Shown here in pieces: positions 18,884-31,514 of a stretch of 64,000 bases of DNA (position 1 is its first letter; every line of letters begins with the position of its first letter). Location: the NCBI GenBank assembly GCA_900074745.1, contig LT598468.1, positions 744,001-808,000 of the forward strand, given 5' to 3'. The notes under the pieces were generated by a model. It was given only the letters and a program-made list of their open reading frames with translations, was not told the DNA's origin and did not search any database. The stretch is from Lachancea mirantina (lineage: Eukaryota; Ascomycota; Saccharomycetes; Saccharomycetales; Saccharomycetaceae). The translations under genes were made by a program, and so were the position numbers.

Positions 18884-21800
18884 ATGAGCGGGAATGGAAT
18901 TCGGAAAGTTACATCCCTAGATTCCTCACGCTCTGGATCATCTGCAAACTTGCAGGCATCAAGGTCAGAAGCGAGTGGAGATGACACGAAATCCCGGCCC
19001 TTTTTATCTAAACAAGCTTCTATGGGGCACGCTGGCGTGTTTGAAAACGGTGCGTTCGCAAAACAGCTACAACGCAGGCATAAGGGTTTCCATAACCCTG
19101 CGCTAACGCATTCCCCTGATGACCCCATACCACCTTTTACACATCCTATAAAACCAAGAATCCCAGGCCTGCACAGAACCACCAGTAATGTCTCTGTTAG
19201 TGGGAAAAACAGTTCTGGGACCAGTCAGCGCAAGGGCTCAAGAGCCGGTTCTCTTTTCAAGCGATTGGCAGGGATGAAAATGATTTCTGTAGGAGGCGGT
19301 GATACCAACAACAGTGACGGCCAGGAGTCAGTCACGAAAGAACGAACGCCGGCCGCCGCCGCCGGAGGCAGTGGCGGTGGCGGTGGTCCGGCCAGTATAC
19401 GCCGCAAAATGAGCACGTTCATCCACAATTCCGGCGATGCTCGAAGCGGTAATGTCAGCAAGCAGAGCCTATTTGCGGGTTCAAGCGGTACAAGTAGACG
19501 AGGGTCGGTTGCAAGTATCACGACTTCTGGAAGTAGTAATTCTCAGACGCTCTCGCATAGTCAGCAATTACAAAAAGCTTCTAGCGGTTCAGAGAGTCGC
19601 GCGGATGGCCGACTCTCTGAGGGACGCTCGGATGGTTCGGAAAGTCCGGTACGCAGTCCAAGAGGTATCACCAGAAGCACCAGCTATTTTCTTTTGGATA
19701 CCGATCTCAATAATCTGTCGGATATTACCAACGCGGCGCCAGCACCAATCAAAAAAGACGATAAGATTGAGACTCAACAAACAAGTGACCGACAAGCCTC
19801 TAAAGTCACACAGGCCCTGGCCACACCAGAAGTTAAACAGTCTATCGAGCCAGCTTATTCAAGAACTCAATGGACTGCGCCCGAGAGTTGGGACATAGAC
19901 GAAGAAGTCGGTAAACCTACACCTGGTAAAGGCAAGCGAAGACATCACCGTCACGGCAATCAGGGATCTGGCACCCCTACCGGTCGGAGAACCAATGACC
20001 CTTCTACGCCACACGCGGGTAAAAGAGGTCGCGAAACCTCTCCCAGTAGCTCACTTTCCAAAATTGATAGCAGGAGTCTTTCAAAATTAGAAGACAGGTC
20101 AGAGTTCGGAATGGTTCACCGAAAAATTCCGTCCACTCAAAGATTAGGTGAGAGCAATTCGCGTGACGTTTCGCCTAATACGCCTGCACGAGCCGTGTCA
20201 CCAGTTAGCATTACCAGTAGCGTGGCGAGCAAAGGCAGAAATCACAGTGAAACTATTTCAACTCTAAGCGATTATGAGGACGAAGAAGGTGATATAAATC
20301 ACCTGCGTAGTGATTCAATGGGCTCAAGTCAAACTTTTGATTCTGATGTTTTGAAAAATGATGAAGATAACGACCGAATCTATTACGAATTGCAAAAATA
20401 CTATAATGACTTTAGTGATGTTGATCCACACCGGAAATATGCTATTCGAATATTCAATACGGATGACACATTCACGACTTTGTCTTGTACAGCAAATCAG
20501 ACTGTTCAGGAGATGATTCCTCAGCTTAAAAGGAAGTTTAATGTGGGACAAGGGAATTATCAAGTCTCGCTTAAAGTTGCCAAAGTGCCCAAAATTCTCA
20601 GGCCTCAGGCGCGTCCCATCCTCATTCAAAGAAGACTTCTTCTTTTAAGTGGATACTCTAAAAGCGATCCGCTACACATTATGGGTATAGAGGATTTGAG
20701 TTTCGTTTTTAAGTTCATCTTTCACCCCGTTGCCACCTCTCATCTTACATATGAGCAAGAACAAAGATTAAGTCGTGGAGATTTCGCACACGTCGATTTG
20801 CGTACAATGAATCTTACCATTCCTCCAATTATTTTTTACCAGTATACTTCCAACATTGAGAGTTTAGATGTTTCAAACAATGCAAACATCTTTTTACCCT
20901 TGGACTTCATAGAAAGTGCAATCAAACTTTCAAGTTTGCGCATGGTGAACATCAGAGCATCCAGATTTCCGCCCAATATCACCGAAGCCTACAAGTTGGT
21001 TTCTTTGGACCTCGAACGCAATTTCATCAAGAGGGTACCCAACGCGATATCAAATTTGGCGAATCTGACAATTTTAAACCTGCAATGCAATGAACTGGAA
21101 AGATTGCCTAACGGATTCACAAGCTTGAAAAATCTTCAGTTACTTGATGTCTCTTCCAACAAGTTTTCGCAATTTCCCGAAGTAATTTGTCACTGTACCA
21201 GTCTTCTTCAAATCGATCTGTCATACAACAAGATTCCCAATGTCCCACCCTCGGTGAACGGACTAGTGAAACTGGCGAAGATGAATCTTTCCAACAATAG
21301 AATTACCCAATTAGCCGATTTGGTTGGCATGACAAATTTGAGAACCTTGAATTTAAAACACAATCGCATAAACTCAGTCAAATTGAATGCTCCTAATTTG
21401 CAGAATCTGTTCTTATCTGATAACCGGATAAGTGTGTTTGACGACAAATTGCTCAGGCTCCGCACTTTAGAAATTCAAGAAAACCCGATTACTGCTATAG
21501 CCTACCGAGGTGAACTTTTGGAAAATCTTACAACCCTATCTCTCAACAAAGCCAAACTTAGTAGCTTAGCACCCGAGATTTTGTTCAAATTGCCAAATTT
21601 AGAAAAATTGGAACTAAATGAAAACAACCTGACGCAAATTCCTCCAGAGATAAAGAATCTTTCACGGTTAGTCTATCTCTCAGCGGCACGTAATAAATTG
21701 GAAGGTCTTCCTGAAGAGCTGACTGAACTGAAAAATTTGAAAACCTTAGATGTTCATTCGAATAACTTGAGCAACCTCGTGAGGGGTATGGGTAGAATGG

Positions 21801-24460
21801 AGCTAACTTATTTTAACGTATCATCGAATCTTTTGGGCAATACGATCAATGTTGAAGAGATATTCCTAGACAGAGACAATTCACCTTTAGCCAAAAGTTT
21901 GCTCTTTTTGAGCATGTCGGACAATAACATGGGAGATCAATTTTGGACGCTGTTCAACTTCTATGAGAATCTGAAAACTTTGAATTTGGCTTATAATAAT
22001 CTGACCGATCTCTCAAGTTTGAAACTTGAAGGTCTAACAGAGCTCTATCTCTCCGGTAATAACCTCGTAACTCTTCCGGGAGATACGGTTTTGAAGTTAA
22101 GCTCTTTGAAAGTCTTACTTTTGAACGGAAATCATTTACTTTCTTTACCATCTGAATTATCTCACCTGAAGCAACTGACGGTACTAGATGTCGGATCAAA
22201 TCAGTTGAAATACAACATCTCTAACTATCAATATGACTGGAATTGGGCTCATAACCTAGAACTCAAATACTTGAACTTTTCGGGAAACAAGCGATTCGAA
22301 ATCAAGTCCACATCCGATCATGAGAGTAAAGAAGATTTGTCCAATTTAACTGTTCTCAAGGACATGCGTATACTGGGCTTGATGGATGTCACCATTAAGA
22401 CTTCGAGGGTACCTGACGAAAGTGTGAACGTACGTCTTAGAACGACGGCTTCCTTGATAAACGGTTTGAAGTATGGTGTCGCTGATACCTTGGGCCAAAA
22501 GGATTGCGTCACGACGAGAGACGTTACTTTTGAAAGGTTTAGAGGCAAGGAAGACGAATGCTTGATTTGTCTTTACGACGGTAAAAACGAAGGCGTAAAT
22601 GCAGGCCACAAGATATCAAAGATTATCAGAGATATCTACGATAAGATTTTGATCAGGCAGCTCGAAAAATTCGGTGAAGACGAAGAAGGCATACGGAAGG
22701 CCTTGAGGTTCAGTTTTCTTCAATTGAATAAAGAAATTAATGGGATGCTGAATTCCGTAGATGCGGATAATGCAAACTATGAGTTCACCTCAGTTGATCT
22801 TTTGAGTGGGTCATCTGCAACCGTCGTGTTCATTAAAGGCCAAAAACTCTACACTGCAAACATTGGTGATACGATGGCCGTTTTGTCAAGAAATAACGGT
22901 GATGTTGTTCCTTTAACAACGTTGCATATACCAACAAAGCGAGACGAATACAAGAGAATCAGAATTTCTGGCGGATATGTCAACAATAGCAAGTTGGATG
23001 GCGTTTCTGACATCTCGCGCGGTGTCGGATTTTTTGACCTGTTACCTCATATTCACGCATCACCCGACATTACAGCATTTGATCTGAGAAGTACAGATGA
23101 GATGATAATCATTGCCACTAAGAAGCTTTGGGAGTTTCTGGATTACGATATCATTTGTGACATATGCAGGGAACATAAGTCTGAGCCGATGCTGGCCGCT
23201 GAAAAACTCAAGGATTACTCCATTTCCTATGGATGTGTAGACAATATGACGATCCTATGTTTATCTCTTGACAAAAGCGCGGACAATAGAACCAACTTCA
23301 ATTTGAATCGAAATGATTTGATTTCTCGCCGAAGCAACTTCGAAGACACAACTCTGAGAAGGATGCAGCCGGAAATAGCTCCACCTACTGGCAATCTTGC
23401 AATGGTCTTCACAGATATCAAGAACTCGACTTTTCTCTGGGAGCTATTTCCAGATGCTATGCGCAGTGCAATAAAAATTCATAACGATATTATGCGGAGA
23501 AACCTCCGCATTTTCGGGGGATACGAGGTCAAGACCGAAGGTGATGCGTTCATGGTTGCCTTTCCTACACCAATTACTGCACTTGTCTGGTGTTTGAGCG
23601 TTCAGCTCAAATTACTTGATGCAGAATGGCCGGAAGAAATTACCTCCATTCAAGGCGGATGTCTAATCACCGACAAGCTTGGAAAGAAAATTTATTTGGG
23701 CTTATGCGTTAGAATGGGTATCCATTGGGGTTGTCCCGTCCCCGAGCTTGATGTTGTTACTCAAAGAATGGACTATTTAGGCCCGGTCGTCAACAAAGCA
23801 GCTCGAGTGTCAGGTGTTGCAGATGGAGGACAAATTACATTGAGTAATGACTTCTTTTCCGAGTTCAACAAAATTTTGGGATTTCATGAGCGTGTTGCTC
23901 ACGATCACGAACCTCTTGAAAAGGTTTATGGGGAAAATCTCGTGGGAGAAATTCTGGAGCGGGAAATGCAATCTCTGGAGAATATTGGATGGGTTTTTAG
24001 AGAGTTAGGTGAGCAAAAATTGAAAGGATTGGAAACTAAAGAATATATCACCATCGCCTACCCCAAAAGCTTGGCGTCTAGGCACGATTTTGTCTCAAAC
24101 CAAGCCGACAGTAGTACGGTCAGTGACGAAGTTTTGTTCCAATTTCGAACTCTCTCAAACAGATTGGAAGGCTTGGTCTCCCTTCTCAGTGGCGGCCTCA
24201 TTGAGAAGGAGAAAAACAATATGGGCGCATACGTGACTTTCGACACTAAGACAAAGAACGCCGTTATGAGCTCTGCTTCCGAAAATGACAGGATTTGCCT
24301 CTTTGATCATATTATCACGCGAATCGAGTCGATTGTCGCGATTCTTCAAATCCGTCAACGTATGGATGGTAGTCTTCAAATGCCCACGGCATCTGATGGT
24401 ACCCCAGAAAGGACGCTTTATGAGATGTTAGATCAACTCTTTGCTGAAGCAGGAAGATAA
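18884..24460 (+). CDS. CYR1: Adenylate cyclase Cyr1
   Basis: Cyr1 makes cAMP from ATP in response to Ras-GTP and glucose and drives protein kinase A. From MSGNGIRKV the protein is 1858 residues (S. cerevisiae 2026). In order: a Ser-rich, poorly conserved N-terminus; the Ras-associating region near 510-600 ([16 protein letters not shown]); leucine-rich repeats from about 655 to 1150; a PP2C-like domain around 1195-1465; the class III catalytic domain from about 1500, with the metal-binding Asp in [10 protein letters not shown] near 1509 and KTEGDAFM; and a C-terminal Srv2/CAP-binding tail. The frame is open for 58 codons upstream (to 18710), but that part looks like leader sequence. It is YJL005W, next to SYS1. 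Confidence 0.98.
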   Translation: MSGNGIRKVTSLDSSRSGSSANLQASRSEASGDDTKSRPFLSKQASMGHAGVFENGAFAKQLQRRHKGFHNPALTHSPDDPIPPFTHPIKPRIPGLHRTTSNVSVSGKNSSGTSQRKGSRAGSLFKRLAGMKMISVGGGDTNNSDGQESVTKERTPAAAAGGSGGGGGPASIRRKMSTFIHNSGDARSGNVSKQSLFAGSSGTSRRGSVASITTSGSSNSQTLSHSQQLQKASSGSESRADGRLSEGRSDGSESPVRSPRGITRSTSYFLLDTDLNNLSDITNAAPAPIKKDDKIETQQTSDRQASKVTQALATPEVKQSIEPAYSRTQWTAPESWDIDEEVGKPTPGKGKRRHHRHGNQGSGTPTGRRTNDPSTPHAGKRGRETSPSSSLSKIDSRSLSKLEDRSEFGMVHRKIPSTQRLGESNSRDVSPNTPARAVSPVSITSSVASKGRNHSETISTLSDYEDEEGDINHLRSDSMGSSQTFDSDVLKNDEDNDRIYYELQKYYNDFSDVDPHRKYAIRIFNTDDTFTTLSCTANQTVQEMIPQLKRKFNVGQGNYQVSLKVAKVPKILRPQARPILIQRRLLLLSGYSKSDPLHIMGIEDLSFVFKFIFHPVATSHLTYEQEQRLSRGDFAHVDLRTMNLTIPPIIFYQYTSNIESLDVSNNANIFLPLDFIESAIKLSSLRMVNIRASRFPPNITEAYKLVSLDLERNFIKRVPNAISNLANLTILNLQCNELERLPNGFTSLKNLQLLDVSSNKFSQFPEVICHCTSLLQIDLSYNKIPNVPPSVNGLVKLAKMNLSNNRITQLADLVGMTNLRTLNLKHNRINSVKLNAPNLQNLFLSDNRISVFDDKLLRLRTLEIQENPITAIAYRGELLENLTTLSLNKAKLSSLAPEILFKLPNLEKLELNENNLTQIPPEIKNLSRLVYLSAARNKLEGLPEELTELKNLKTLDVHSNNLSNLVRGMGRMELTYFNVSSNLLGNTINVEEIFLDRDNSPLAKSLLFLSMSDNNMGDQFWTLFNFYENLKTLNLAYNNLTDLSSLKLEGLTELYLSGNNLVTLPGDTVLKLSSLKVLLLNGNHLLSLPSELSHLKQLTVLDVGSNQLKYNISNYQYDWNWAHNLELKYLNFSGNKRFEIKSTSDHESKEDLSNLTVLKDMRILGLMDVTIKTSRVPDESVNVRLRTTASLINGLKYGVADTLGQKDCVTTRDVTFERFRGKEDECLICLYDGKNEGVNAGHKISKIIRDIYDKILIRQLEKFGEDEEGIRKALRFSFLQLNKEINGMLNSVDADNANYEFTSVDLLSGSSATVVFIKGQKLYTANIGDTMAVLSRNNGDVVPLTTLHIPTKRDEYKRIRISGGYVNNSKLDGVSDISRGVGFFDLLPHIHASPDITAFDLRSTDEMIIIATKKLWEFLDYDIICDICREHKSEPMLAAEKLKDYSISYGCVDNMTILCLSLDKSADNRTNFNLNRNDLISRRSNFEDTTLRRMQPEIAPPTGNLAMVFTDIKNSTFLWELFPDAMRSAIKIHNDIMRRNLRIFGGYEVKTEGDAFMVAFPTPITALVWCLSVQLKLLDAEWPEEITSIQGGCLITDKLGKKIYLGLCVRMGIHWGCPVPELDVVTQRMDYLGPVVNKAARVSGVADGGQITLSNDFFSEFNKILGFHERVAHDHEPLEKVYGENLVGEILEREMQSLENIGWVFRELGEQKLKGLETKEYITIAYPKSLASRHDFVSNQADSSTVSDEVLFQFRTLSNRLEGLVSLLSGGLIEKEKNNMGAYVTFDTKTKNAVMSSASENDRICLFDHIITRIESIVAILQIRQRMDGSLQMPTASDGTPERTLYEMLDQLFAEAGR

Positions 24461-24695
24461 GGGAAAAGGCCTATTATCTCTTCATCGATTCTTTTATGCA
24501 GCTCATACTTATATAGTAAAATATAATCATTAATAAGGTGATGCTAATTTCCTTGGCCAACTAATAGACACGGACCACACAGATATTGATCGCTGGGGAC
24601 CATTGAAAAGAAACACCATGCGGGACTCTAAATGTCATCCTTTCCGTTAAGTTGGTCTGTATGCAGCAGGGCACATCGAATGTGCAGTTTCTGCC

Positions 24696-25283
24696 TCATT
24701 TTTGAGCTTCCAAGTCTTTCAGCTCTACATCAGGAGCATTGTTAGTACCATGGCTAGCGATTTGGGTGTCAACAAGCCCATCGAAAAACGTATCTCTCAA
24801 TTCCCTCCATCGCGTTGTCCACGTTCCTAGAAACACGAGAATTAAAGACGAAAGAACTTGTAAGAAAAACCAGGCCAACGAAGGCCATTTCCTAGTGTAA
24901 AGCGTGACAACCGCCAAATTTATCGCATGAATTGTAATGGCAAAATCCCACGCCAACTTACTTCTCCCCACGATCACCGTGAGGAAAAATACACAGATCA
25001 AAGAATCCAGTAACCACAGTAAAGAGATAGTCAATCCTAGCGAATTCGTAAACTGAATTAATTCCCACGAGAAAAGCCACTTTTTCGCTTCTAACTCATA
25101 CCCACAGATCTTTGAAGCGCCATAGAACAGGAAAAAAGCGGTCCAGTAGTAAAAAAGTTGTAAAAGAACAATCTGGATCGCAATTTTCGGTGGTGACAAA
25201 GAATCTTGCTTGAATATTTCCGAAGGACGGAGTTCCTGTGGAATTCTCAAATATCGTCTAAGAGAAATCATATAATCATTCAA
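24696..25283 (-). CDS. SYS1: Golgi membrane protein Sys1
   Basis: Sys1 is a four-helix Golgi membrane protein that recruits acetylated Arl3 and so controls Arl1 and golgin binding at the trans-Golgi. The 195 residues show four hydrophobic segments, at about 35-55, 80-105, 115-130 and 140-155. Family patches include the FKQDSLSPPKIAIQI segment before the first helix and TTRWRELRDTFF after the last. S. cerevisiae Sys1 has 203 residues. The order CYR1-SYS1 matches YJL005W-YJL004C. It is divergent from DRS1 over 275 bp. Confidence 0.95.
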   Translation of the reverse strand: MNDYMISLRRYLRIPQELRPSEIFKQDSLSPPKIAIQIVLLQLFYYWTAFFLFYGASKICGYELEAKKWLFSWELIQFTNSLGLTISLLWLLDSLICVFFLTVIVGRSKLAWDFAITIHAINLAVVTLYTRKWPSLAWFFLQVLSSLILVFLGTWTTRWRELRDTFFDGLVDTQIASHGTNNAPDVELKDLEAQK

Positions 25284-25475
25284 CCGAAAAATACCAAAAA
25301 ACGAACCGTTCTGCGAGTCTCAACTTCGCTATTTATACGTGTTTTGCAAGGCTACACAGGTGTCAAGTTGATCTTGTTCATTGTCTCTTTGAGATTTGGA
25401 ATCATCGAATTTCAAGATATCGTTGTACGGGTTTGATGATCAAATTCTGAAGCTTCATTTATACGGCAGCTCATC

Positions 25476-25498
25476 GAAAAATTTTAAGCGATGAGATG
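25476..25498. promoter_or_regulatory. RRPE + PAC elements before DRS1
   Basis: GAAAAATTTT (25476-25485, RRPE type) is followed two bases later by GCGATGAGATG (25488-25498, full PAC). The PAC end runs into further GATGA units to about 25518. The pair sits about 60-80 bp before the DRS1 ATG and marks ribosome-biogenesis control. Confidence 0.9.
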
Positions 25499-25558
25499 AG
25501 ATGAGATGAGGTGAGATGCCATAGAGAATAAACAGAGTGACTGCAGAATCCATAAGTC

Positions 25559-27658
25559 ATGTCAGCTAGACAGTTTGATAACGTGGACAATTTCATTGCA
25601 ACCATTAGTGATAGCGAAGAGGATGTGCCAGATTTGGAAGCTTCCGAGGATGAATTGGATATAGGCAACGAAACTAAACGTGCTAGCACGAAAGTCTCGA
25701 GGGATGTGACGAAGGAAGAAGACACAGATTTGAATCCAGACTTTGTATTTGACCTTGAGGGCTCTGAACTAAATCATAAATTTGAAGGATGGGACTTTGG
25801 TGGCGACAAGGATGTTGAAAGGGCCAAAAATGTGGATTTGGACGGTATAATTAAGAGAAAAGGTGGGTTAGCTGAAATGGCAGCTGTGGATCAGGAATAT
25901 GAGGAATCGGACGAATCAAATGCTGAGGATGGCCTTGATGAAGATGCGCCCAAAAGTGATGAAGTGGATGGAAACATGGCAATGGAGAGTGCTGATGAAC
26001 CTTCTGAAGATAACGAAGAAGACACTGACGAGGAAACCGCGGAGCAAAAATCTGAATTTTATGCGCCCGAGGAAGAAAGTTTCAGCGCTAAGAAGACCGT
26101 TCACGAAACTTTCAACTCTTTGTCGTTGTCAAGGCCTGTTATCAAAGGACTGGCAGCATTGGGATATGCGAAACCATCCCCCATTCAAGGCGCTGTCGTT
26201 CCAATAGCGCTTCTCGGAAAGGACGTCATTGCTGGTGCCGTCACCGGTTCTGGTAAGACTGCTGCTTTTATGATCCCCATTATTGAACGTCTCTTATACA
26301 AACCTGCGAACATTGCCTCGACACGTGTTATAGTTCTTACACCCACGAGAGAACTGGCTATGCAAGTCGCAGATGTTGGAGGGAAAATTGGTCGTTTTGC
26401 CGGTAGTCTAAGCTTTGGTCTGGCTGTTGGTGGATTAAACTTGAGGCAACAAGAACAAGCTCTAAAATTAAGACCTGATATAGTCATTGCCACCCCAGGT
26501 AGATTAATCGATCATATCAGAAATTCGCCGAGCTTTACCGTTGAATCAGTCGAAATACTTGTCATTGACGAAGCGGACAGAATGCTGGAAGAAGGGTTCC
26601 AAGACGAATTGAGCGAAATCATGTCTTTGATTCCAACCAAAAGACAAACATTACTATTTTCCGCCACCATGAATGCCAGGATCAATCAGTTAGTTTCTCT
26701 TTCGTTGAAAAAACCCGTCAAAATTATGCTCGATCCACCAAAAAAGGCAGCAGCTCGACTAACTCAAGAGTTCGTTAGGATTCGTAAGAAGGATGGCTTG
26801 AAGCCGGCTCTACTATACCATCTTTTGAGAAAAATGGATGGGTCCCAGCAGAAAAGGATAGTCGTCTTTGTTTCTAGAAAGGAAGCCGCGCATAAATTGA
26901 GAATTATCCTCGGTCTCTTGGGTATGAAAGCAGGCGAATTGCATGGTTCACTTTCGCAAGAGCAGCGTATTCAGTCAGTCAATTCCTTCAAAGCACTTGA
27001 GATTCCGGTTTTAATCTGTACCGATCTTGCTTCGAGAGGTCTTGATATTCCTAAGATCGAAGTCGTCATCAACTATGACATGCCAAAGACATACGAAATT
27101 TATCTGCATAGAGTAGGACGCACAGCCAGAGCCGGTAGAGAAGGTCGGTCTGTCTCGTTTGTTGGTGAAGCGGCGCAGGAGAGGGTTATTGTTAAGAGCG
27201 CGATCAAAGCCGCCGAGGAAGATAAGAATCCTGGTAGCGTTGTGGGTAGATTTATTGACTGGAAGGTGGTCGAGGATTTGAATAAACTAGTTGAGTCGAA
27301 GACCGATGTCATTGAAGAGATTTTAGACGAGGAAAAACAAGAGAAGGAGATTTTGAGGGCAGAATTAGAGCTGCAAAAGGGTGAAAACTTAATAAAGCAT
27401 AAGAAAGAAATCCAATCCAGGCCGAAAAGAACTTGGTTTCAAAGCGAGGCAGAAAAATCGAATTCCCGCACTCTTCTTGCCTTTGCTAAACAGAAAAAAG
27501 GGCCTAACAGTAAGAAGAGGAAAAGAACTGAAGCCTTAGAAGACTCTGCTTCTAGAGGCTATAAAAAGACTCAAAAAGATCGTGTAACAGATCAGGAAAA
27601 ATCGTTTGCCAAAAAGGGCCAGAAGAATAAAGGTAAGGGCAAGAAGGGCCGGAAATAG
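25559..27658 (+). CDS. DRS1: DEAD-box RNA helicase Drs1
   Basis: Drs1 is a nucleolar ATP-dependent RNA helicase required for 60S subunit assembly. The first 180 residues are very acidic. The helicase core follows with the Q motif (PSPIQ), Walker A AVTGSGKT near residue 226, [16 protein letters not shown] (VIDEADRM) near 336, SAT, and in the second lobe [10 protein letters not shown]. The C-terminal 130 residues are coiled and Lys-rich, ending in a basic KGKKGRK tail typical of nucleolar proteins. Length is 699 residues against 752. It matches YLL008W. Confidence 0.97.
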   Translation: MSARQFDNVDNFIATISDSEEDVPDLEASEDELDIGNETKRASTKVSRDVTKEEDTDLNPDFVFDLEGSELNHKFEGWDFGGDKDVERAKNVDLDGIIKRKGGLAEMAAVDQEYEESDESNAEDGLDEDAPKSDEVDGNMAMESADEPSEDNEEDTDEETAEQKSEFYAPEEESFSAKKTVHETFNSLSLSRPVIKGLAALGYAKPSPIQGAVVPIALLGKDVIAGAVTGSGKTAAFMIPIIERLLYKPANIASTRVIVLTPTRELAMQVADVGGKIGRFAGSLSFGLAVGGLNLRQQEQALKLRPDIVIATPGRLIDHIRNSPSFTVESVEILVIDEADRMLEEGFQDELSEIMSLIPTKRQTLLFSATMNARINQLVSLSLKKPVKIMLDPPKKAAARLTQEFVRIRKKDGLKPALLYHLLRKMDGSQQKRIVVFVSRKEAAHKLRIILGLLGMKAGELHGSLSQEQRIQSVNSFKALEIPVLICTDLASRGLDIPKIEVVINYDMPKTYEIYLHRVGRTARAGREGRSVSFVGEAAQERVIVKSAIKAAEEDKNPGSVVGRFIDWKVVEDLNKLVESKTDVIEEILDEEKQEKEILRAELELQKGENLIKHKKEIQSRPKRTWFQSEAEKSNSRTLLAFAKQKKGPNSKKRKRTEALEDSASRGYKKTQKDRVTDQEKSFAKKGQKNKGKGKKGRK

Positions 27659-27973
27659 CACGAGAATGTACAAAGAATGCATCTGAAGGTTCCTATAAAC
27701 ACCTAACTTAATATCTTATAGTAGATTACTGACGAATATAATACACTTCATAATCAAAGTGGTCTATCAAACGACAAACTGCTCACTAAAGAGGGATAAT
27801 CTCTGGATTTCACGATTAAAGATCGCACTGCATCCACTTAATGGACCAATAAAGGCCTACTCTTTTGAAGGAAGGAGTTTAACTTTACTTGTGAAAGTCT
27901 ATTCGCAGTAATTTTTGGATCACTTCTAATCGCTCGCTAATATGAAACACACGATTTAATTCAAATCTCTCAA

Positions 27974-29887
27974 TCATTCGTAGTAAAAATTTGTTGTTAG
28001 TTCCTTCAAACGGTCTAAGTCGTAATAATAATCCTCGGTTTCAGAATCGTCGTCATTCGATTCAAGTTCGTTCAGGTCACCAAGACCTATTGTCTGAACA
28101 TTTTTCCTCAAATTCACTAAACCGTCAATTTGGGAACGCGTATCCTCCGATATAGTCATTTTCTCATGACCCGATGTGAGCGAAGATACAATCATTTGCA
28201 AACCATCCCACCATACGTAGGATGCTTCTTTCGTGTCCAGGTAGAATCGCAGTAGCAGTGACGAGTCTCTAGCGAGTAAGTGAATTTCAGTATAAACCGA
28301 TTTGTTCAAAATATTCACAAGTTTGGCATTTTCGGGGACCTTGTTTTCTGCTTGAACCCTGACATTGTGGAACTTCGAGATTTTTTTCAAAGGAATGGCA
28401 ATCGTCTTACCTTTCGATGACTGAGTTTCCGAACTCGCCGCAATTTCATTCCCCAAGACTTGTGGCGAATCCTCTACACGATAACGGAATTCTTTCGCTA
28501 GCAAGTTCATCTGATTGTCGGACAACACAATGAAGTATACTTTGGGCTGTTTAATGTTTGGATCGAGCGGGTTTTCGGAATAAACCCAAGAGCCTTTGTG
28601 GAGTTGTAAGAGACGCTGATGTCTGACATATTCAACAACTTGATGGGACAACATCGAGTCAAATTGGGCGATCTGTTTTTTCCATTTTTGATTGTGACCG
28701 TCTCTAATCTTTTTGAGTTGCTCTTTTCTCAAAGCTTTGTAATTAAGAGTGTTGACATTGTGTATGGAGTCGGATAAGCTGCTTGAGTTTAAACCTGATT
28801 TAGTTTCTGCATTGAAAACAAACATGCTTAAAAGTTGGAAAATGGATTCGAGATCATCTTTATCATCAGCAGAAGATTCAATCCAAAATTGAAGCAGCTT
28901 GTCTAGCATGGTATAAATAAGCAGATCTTTGTTTAATATGCAGCTCACAGCAAATTCCACAGATGCTTCGTCTTGAATCGCAGCACCGCAATAACGGGCA
29001 ATCGCGGTTGAAACCATGACTGAAGCCTCGATTAGTGGAAATTGATCTTCTTCGAAAAGAAGCCTTTCCAAAAATTTCTTCCTAAATCCCAAATTGTTGT
29101 CCTTTAGAAACAAAAGTAGATCGATGGTGTTTAAGACCGAAAGTCTGTCTATACTTTGGATAGACAAAGGCGATTCTACCTTTTCATCAATTCTGAAATG
29201 CTTATCGAGAAGATCTCCCAGCTTTGATTTTAGCCGTAGGCTTACATTTTCCACACTTTCATCTTGCAAAATCTTTTCGACGTCATTCAACAGAACTGTG
29301 CAATCTTTTACCTTTTCGCTAATTGTCTCTTCTTGTAACGAAAAAGACAGAATTGTGAATCCACCGCTTAGCTTTAAAAACGCATATAAGTCGGTCATCA
29401 TCAAAATTCCGAATTCCCTTTCGGTGACAACAAGCCTGAGAATAAAACCCAAATAATCAGTGATCAGATTTGTAAAAGTGGCATAAGAGTCACTGTTCAA
29501 AGCTTGTGTCAAAAATTTGCTCGAAACGAACTCTACAGCCTTATGCGCATGAATGGCTCTGCAAAATCTTGTTGTTTGATTTTGCCAGTCATTTGGAAGA
29601 TATACGGCAAATCCATTGACCAAGAAAAACAAAACTGCTTCACAAACCTCTTCGTCCTCATTGAACCCATCCAACGTCGCAAAAATATCATTCCAGGGCC
29701 ACTGATCGCTTGTGAACAACGTTTTCAAACTGTCATGACTGCACAGAGAAAGAGTCCGATAAAGTGTCAAAATGACTTTCCTATTGTCACCAGGGCTTCG
29801 TAATAAAGCCAAAAGCTTTGAAATATATTCGCTTGGCATCGCCTCTGCTGGCTGCTCCCGAGATTTATCAGTCATCGTGACCGTCAA
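27974..29887 (-). CDS. LMO1: ELMO-family protein Lmo1
   Basis: Lmo1 is the yeast ELMO homologue; with the DOCK-type protein Dck1 it forms the exchange factor for the GTPase Rho5 in oxidative-stress and mitophagy signalling. The 637 residues (665 in S. cerevisiae) are mostly helical, with the ELMO-like region in the middle and a PH-like C-terminal part around 440-590. The end is acidic (ESNDDDSETEDYYYDL). Identification rests on overall resemblance and on position: it is convergent with DRS1 and divergent from MMM1, as in YLL008-YLL006. Confidence 0.88.
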   Translation of the reverse strand: MTVTMTDKSREQPAEAMPSEYISKLLALLRSPGDNRKVILTLYRTLSLCSHDSLKTLFTSDQWPWNDIFATLDGFNEDEEVCEAVLFFLVNGFAVYLPNDWQNQTTRFCRAIHAHKAVEFVSSKFLTQALNSDSYATFTNLITDYLGFILRLVVTEREFGILMMTDLYAFLKLSGGFTILSFSLQEETISEKVKDCTVLLNDVEKILQDESVENVSLRLKSKLGDLLDKHFRIDEKVESPLSIQSIDRLSVLNTIDLLLFLKDNNLGFRKKFLERLLFEEDQFPLIEASVMVSTAIARYCGAAIQDEASVEFAVSCILNKDLLIYTMLDKLLQFWIESSADDKDDLESIFQLLSMFVFNAETKSGLNSSSLSDSIHNVNTLNYKALRKEQLKKIRDGHNQKWKKQIAQFDSMLSHQVVEYVRHQRLLQLHKGSWVYSENPLDPNIKQPKVYFIVLSDNQMNLLAKEFRYRVEDSPQVLGNEIAASSETQSSKGKTIAIPLKKISKFHNVRVQAENKVPENAKLVNILNKSVYTEIHLLARDSSLLLRFYLDTKEASYVWWDGLQMIVSSLTSGHEKMTISEDTRSQIDGLVNLRKNVQTIGLGDLNELESNDDDSETEDYYYDLDRLKELTTNFYYE

Positions 29888-30090
29888 TGTCGAACCTCTG
29901 GGCCTTTTTTATTTCGGATAATTATCGTCGTCGTCTTTAATTGTGAACCGTCCATTATAATTTTTCAACGGATGGAGTGAAATCATGCTTCTCAGAGGGA
30001 TCGAATGGGAATGATGGCGATCATTAGAAAATTGAACTTCCTTCAAGAAACTCTTCCTCATCTGGTTCTTTCCTGTAACTGAACAGATAT

Positions 30091-31452
30091 ATGACAGAAA
30101 CGCATGCAAAAGATAATGGATCAACGAGCGCCAATGGATTCGAGAAAGAGACAAGTGTTGCCTCGAACGAAACGCTAGTGTCGCTGGACGACTATATCAA
30201 CAATGCATTGGCTTCACATATGCAACAGTTTTTCACGGGAAACATGCAATCCCTTGGTAATAATAATATTGGACACAGTACCAACTCATCTTCATTGATT
30301 CTTTCGAGAGATCTTGGAATGGACACGATTTTAGATCGTTTGAAAAATGATGGAATAATTGCGGAAGCTGGAAATGCGCGTCAGTCGCAACAGTCGTCGT
30401 TCTCAGCCTGGTCATTTGCGGAGGGCTTGATCGTGGGACAAGCTAGCGTTATTTTAGTTCTCATATTTTTCATCAAATTCTTTATCTTTAGCGAGGGTCC
30501 TTTGAAAAACGAAAGATCAGACGCTTCAATGTCAAACGCAAATTCCAACAAATCTGCTTTTAGTGCTCCCCCCTTGATCTCGACGACAACGTCACAGTTT
30601 CTGTCGTCAATCATCAAACGCAGGGACGATAGTCAGTTCAAAAACGCAGAAGAGAATGACATGCGGTTTTCTCTGATTAATTCGATTCTAGAAAAGACCT
30701 ACTATAATGTTGACACGCATGCACCAGAGTCCTTAGATTGGTTTAACGTACTCATCGCGCAGGCAATTCAACAGATTCGACAGGAAGCATTACAAAAGGA
30801 CAATATTGTTCATTTTTTGAACGATTTGGTATCGAGAAAATCTCAAGAGTTCCCGCGTTACTTGGACACGATTAAAATCACCGAGCTCGACATTGGAGAG
30901 GACTTCCCTATATTCTCTAATTGTCGCATACAATATTCTCCCAATTCTAATAAGAAACGGCTCGAAGCGAAAATCGACATCGATCTTCGTGATAAACTGA
31001 CTCTAGGATTTGAAACCAAACTACTGATGAACTATCCGAAAGCATTCACGGCTGCACTTCCTGTGCAATTGACTGTATCAATTGTACGTTTTCAGGCGTG
31101 TTTAACGGTGTCTCTCACCACTGAAGAAGAGTTTTCCTCGACCTCAAATGGCGCGTTTGACTCTTCCGATGGCGTGAGCGCATATTTCTTGATGTTTTCC
31201 TTTTCACCGGAGTACAAAATGGATTTTGATATAAAATCTTTAATAGGAGCGAGGTCTAAGCTTCAAAACATTCCTAAAATAAGTCTCCTTATCGAGAGTC
31301 AAATCAAAAGGTGGTTTGTCGAGAGGTGCGTCGAGCCGCGGTTTCAATTCGTTAGATTACCAAGTATGTGGCCCAGGAGTAAAAACACTAGAGAGGAGAA
31401 GTCAGAAAGCGAGGATGCACCTGCAAAAGCTGCGGATTTTATGCCGTCATGA
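30091..31452 (+). CDS. MMM1: ERMES tether subunit Mmm1
   Basis: Mmm1 is the ER-anchored subunit of the ER-mitochondria encounter structure, where it moves phospholipids with Mdm12, Mdm34 and Mdm10. The order is a variable luminal N-terminus of about 105 residues, one transmembrane helix near 108-132 (GLIVGQASVILVLIFFI), and the SMP lipid-binding domain from about 190 to 430. Highly conserved stretches include ESLDWFNVLIAQ, DFPIFSNCRIQYSPN and FVRLPSMWPRSKNTREEK. Length is 453 residues against 426. It matches YLL006W. Confidence 0.98.
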   Translation: MTETHAKDNGSTSANGFEKETSVASNETLVSLDDYINNALASHMQQFFTGNMQSLGNNNIGHSTNSSSLILSRDLGMDTILDRLKNDGIIAEAGNARQSQQSSFSAWSFAEGLIVGQASVILVLIFFIKFFIFSEGPLKNERSDASMSNANSNKSAFSAPPLISTTTSQFLSSIIKRRDDSQFKNAEENDMRFSLINSILEKTYYNVDTHAPESLDWFNVLIAQAIQQIRQEALQKDNIVHFLNDLVSRKSQEFPRYLDTIKITELDIGEDFPIFSNCRIQYSPNSNKKRLEAKIDIDLRDKLTLGFETKLLMNYPKAFTAALPVQLTVSIVRFQACLTVSLTTEEEFSSTSNGAFDSSDGVSAYFLMFSFSPEYKMDFDIKSLIGARSKLQNIPKISLLIESQIKRWFVERCVEPRFQFVRLPSMWPRSKNTREEKSESEDAPAKAADFMPS

Positions 31453-31514
31453 GGCCAAGATTCATAAATTGAAATGAACTGAATAGAGTGAGGAGAAGCG
31501 ATCTTTCTTTGTTA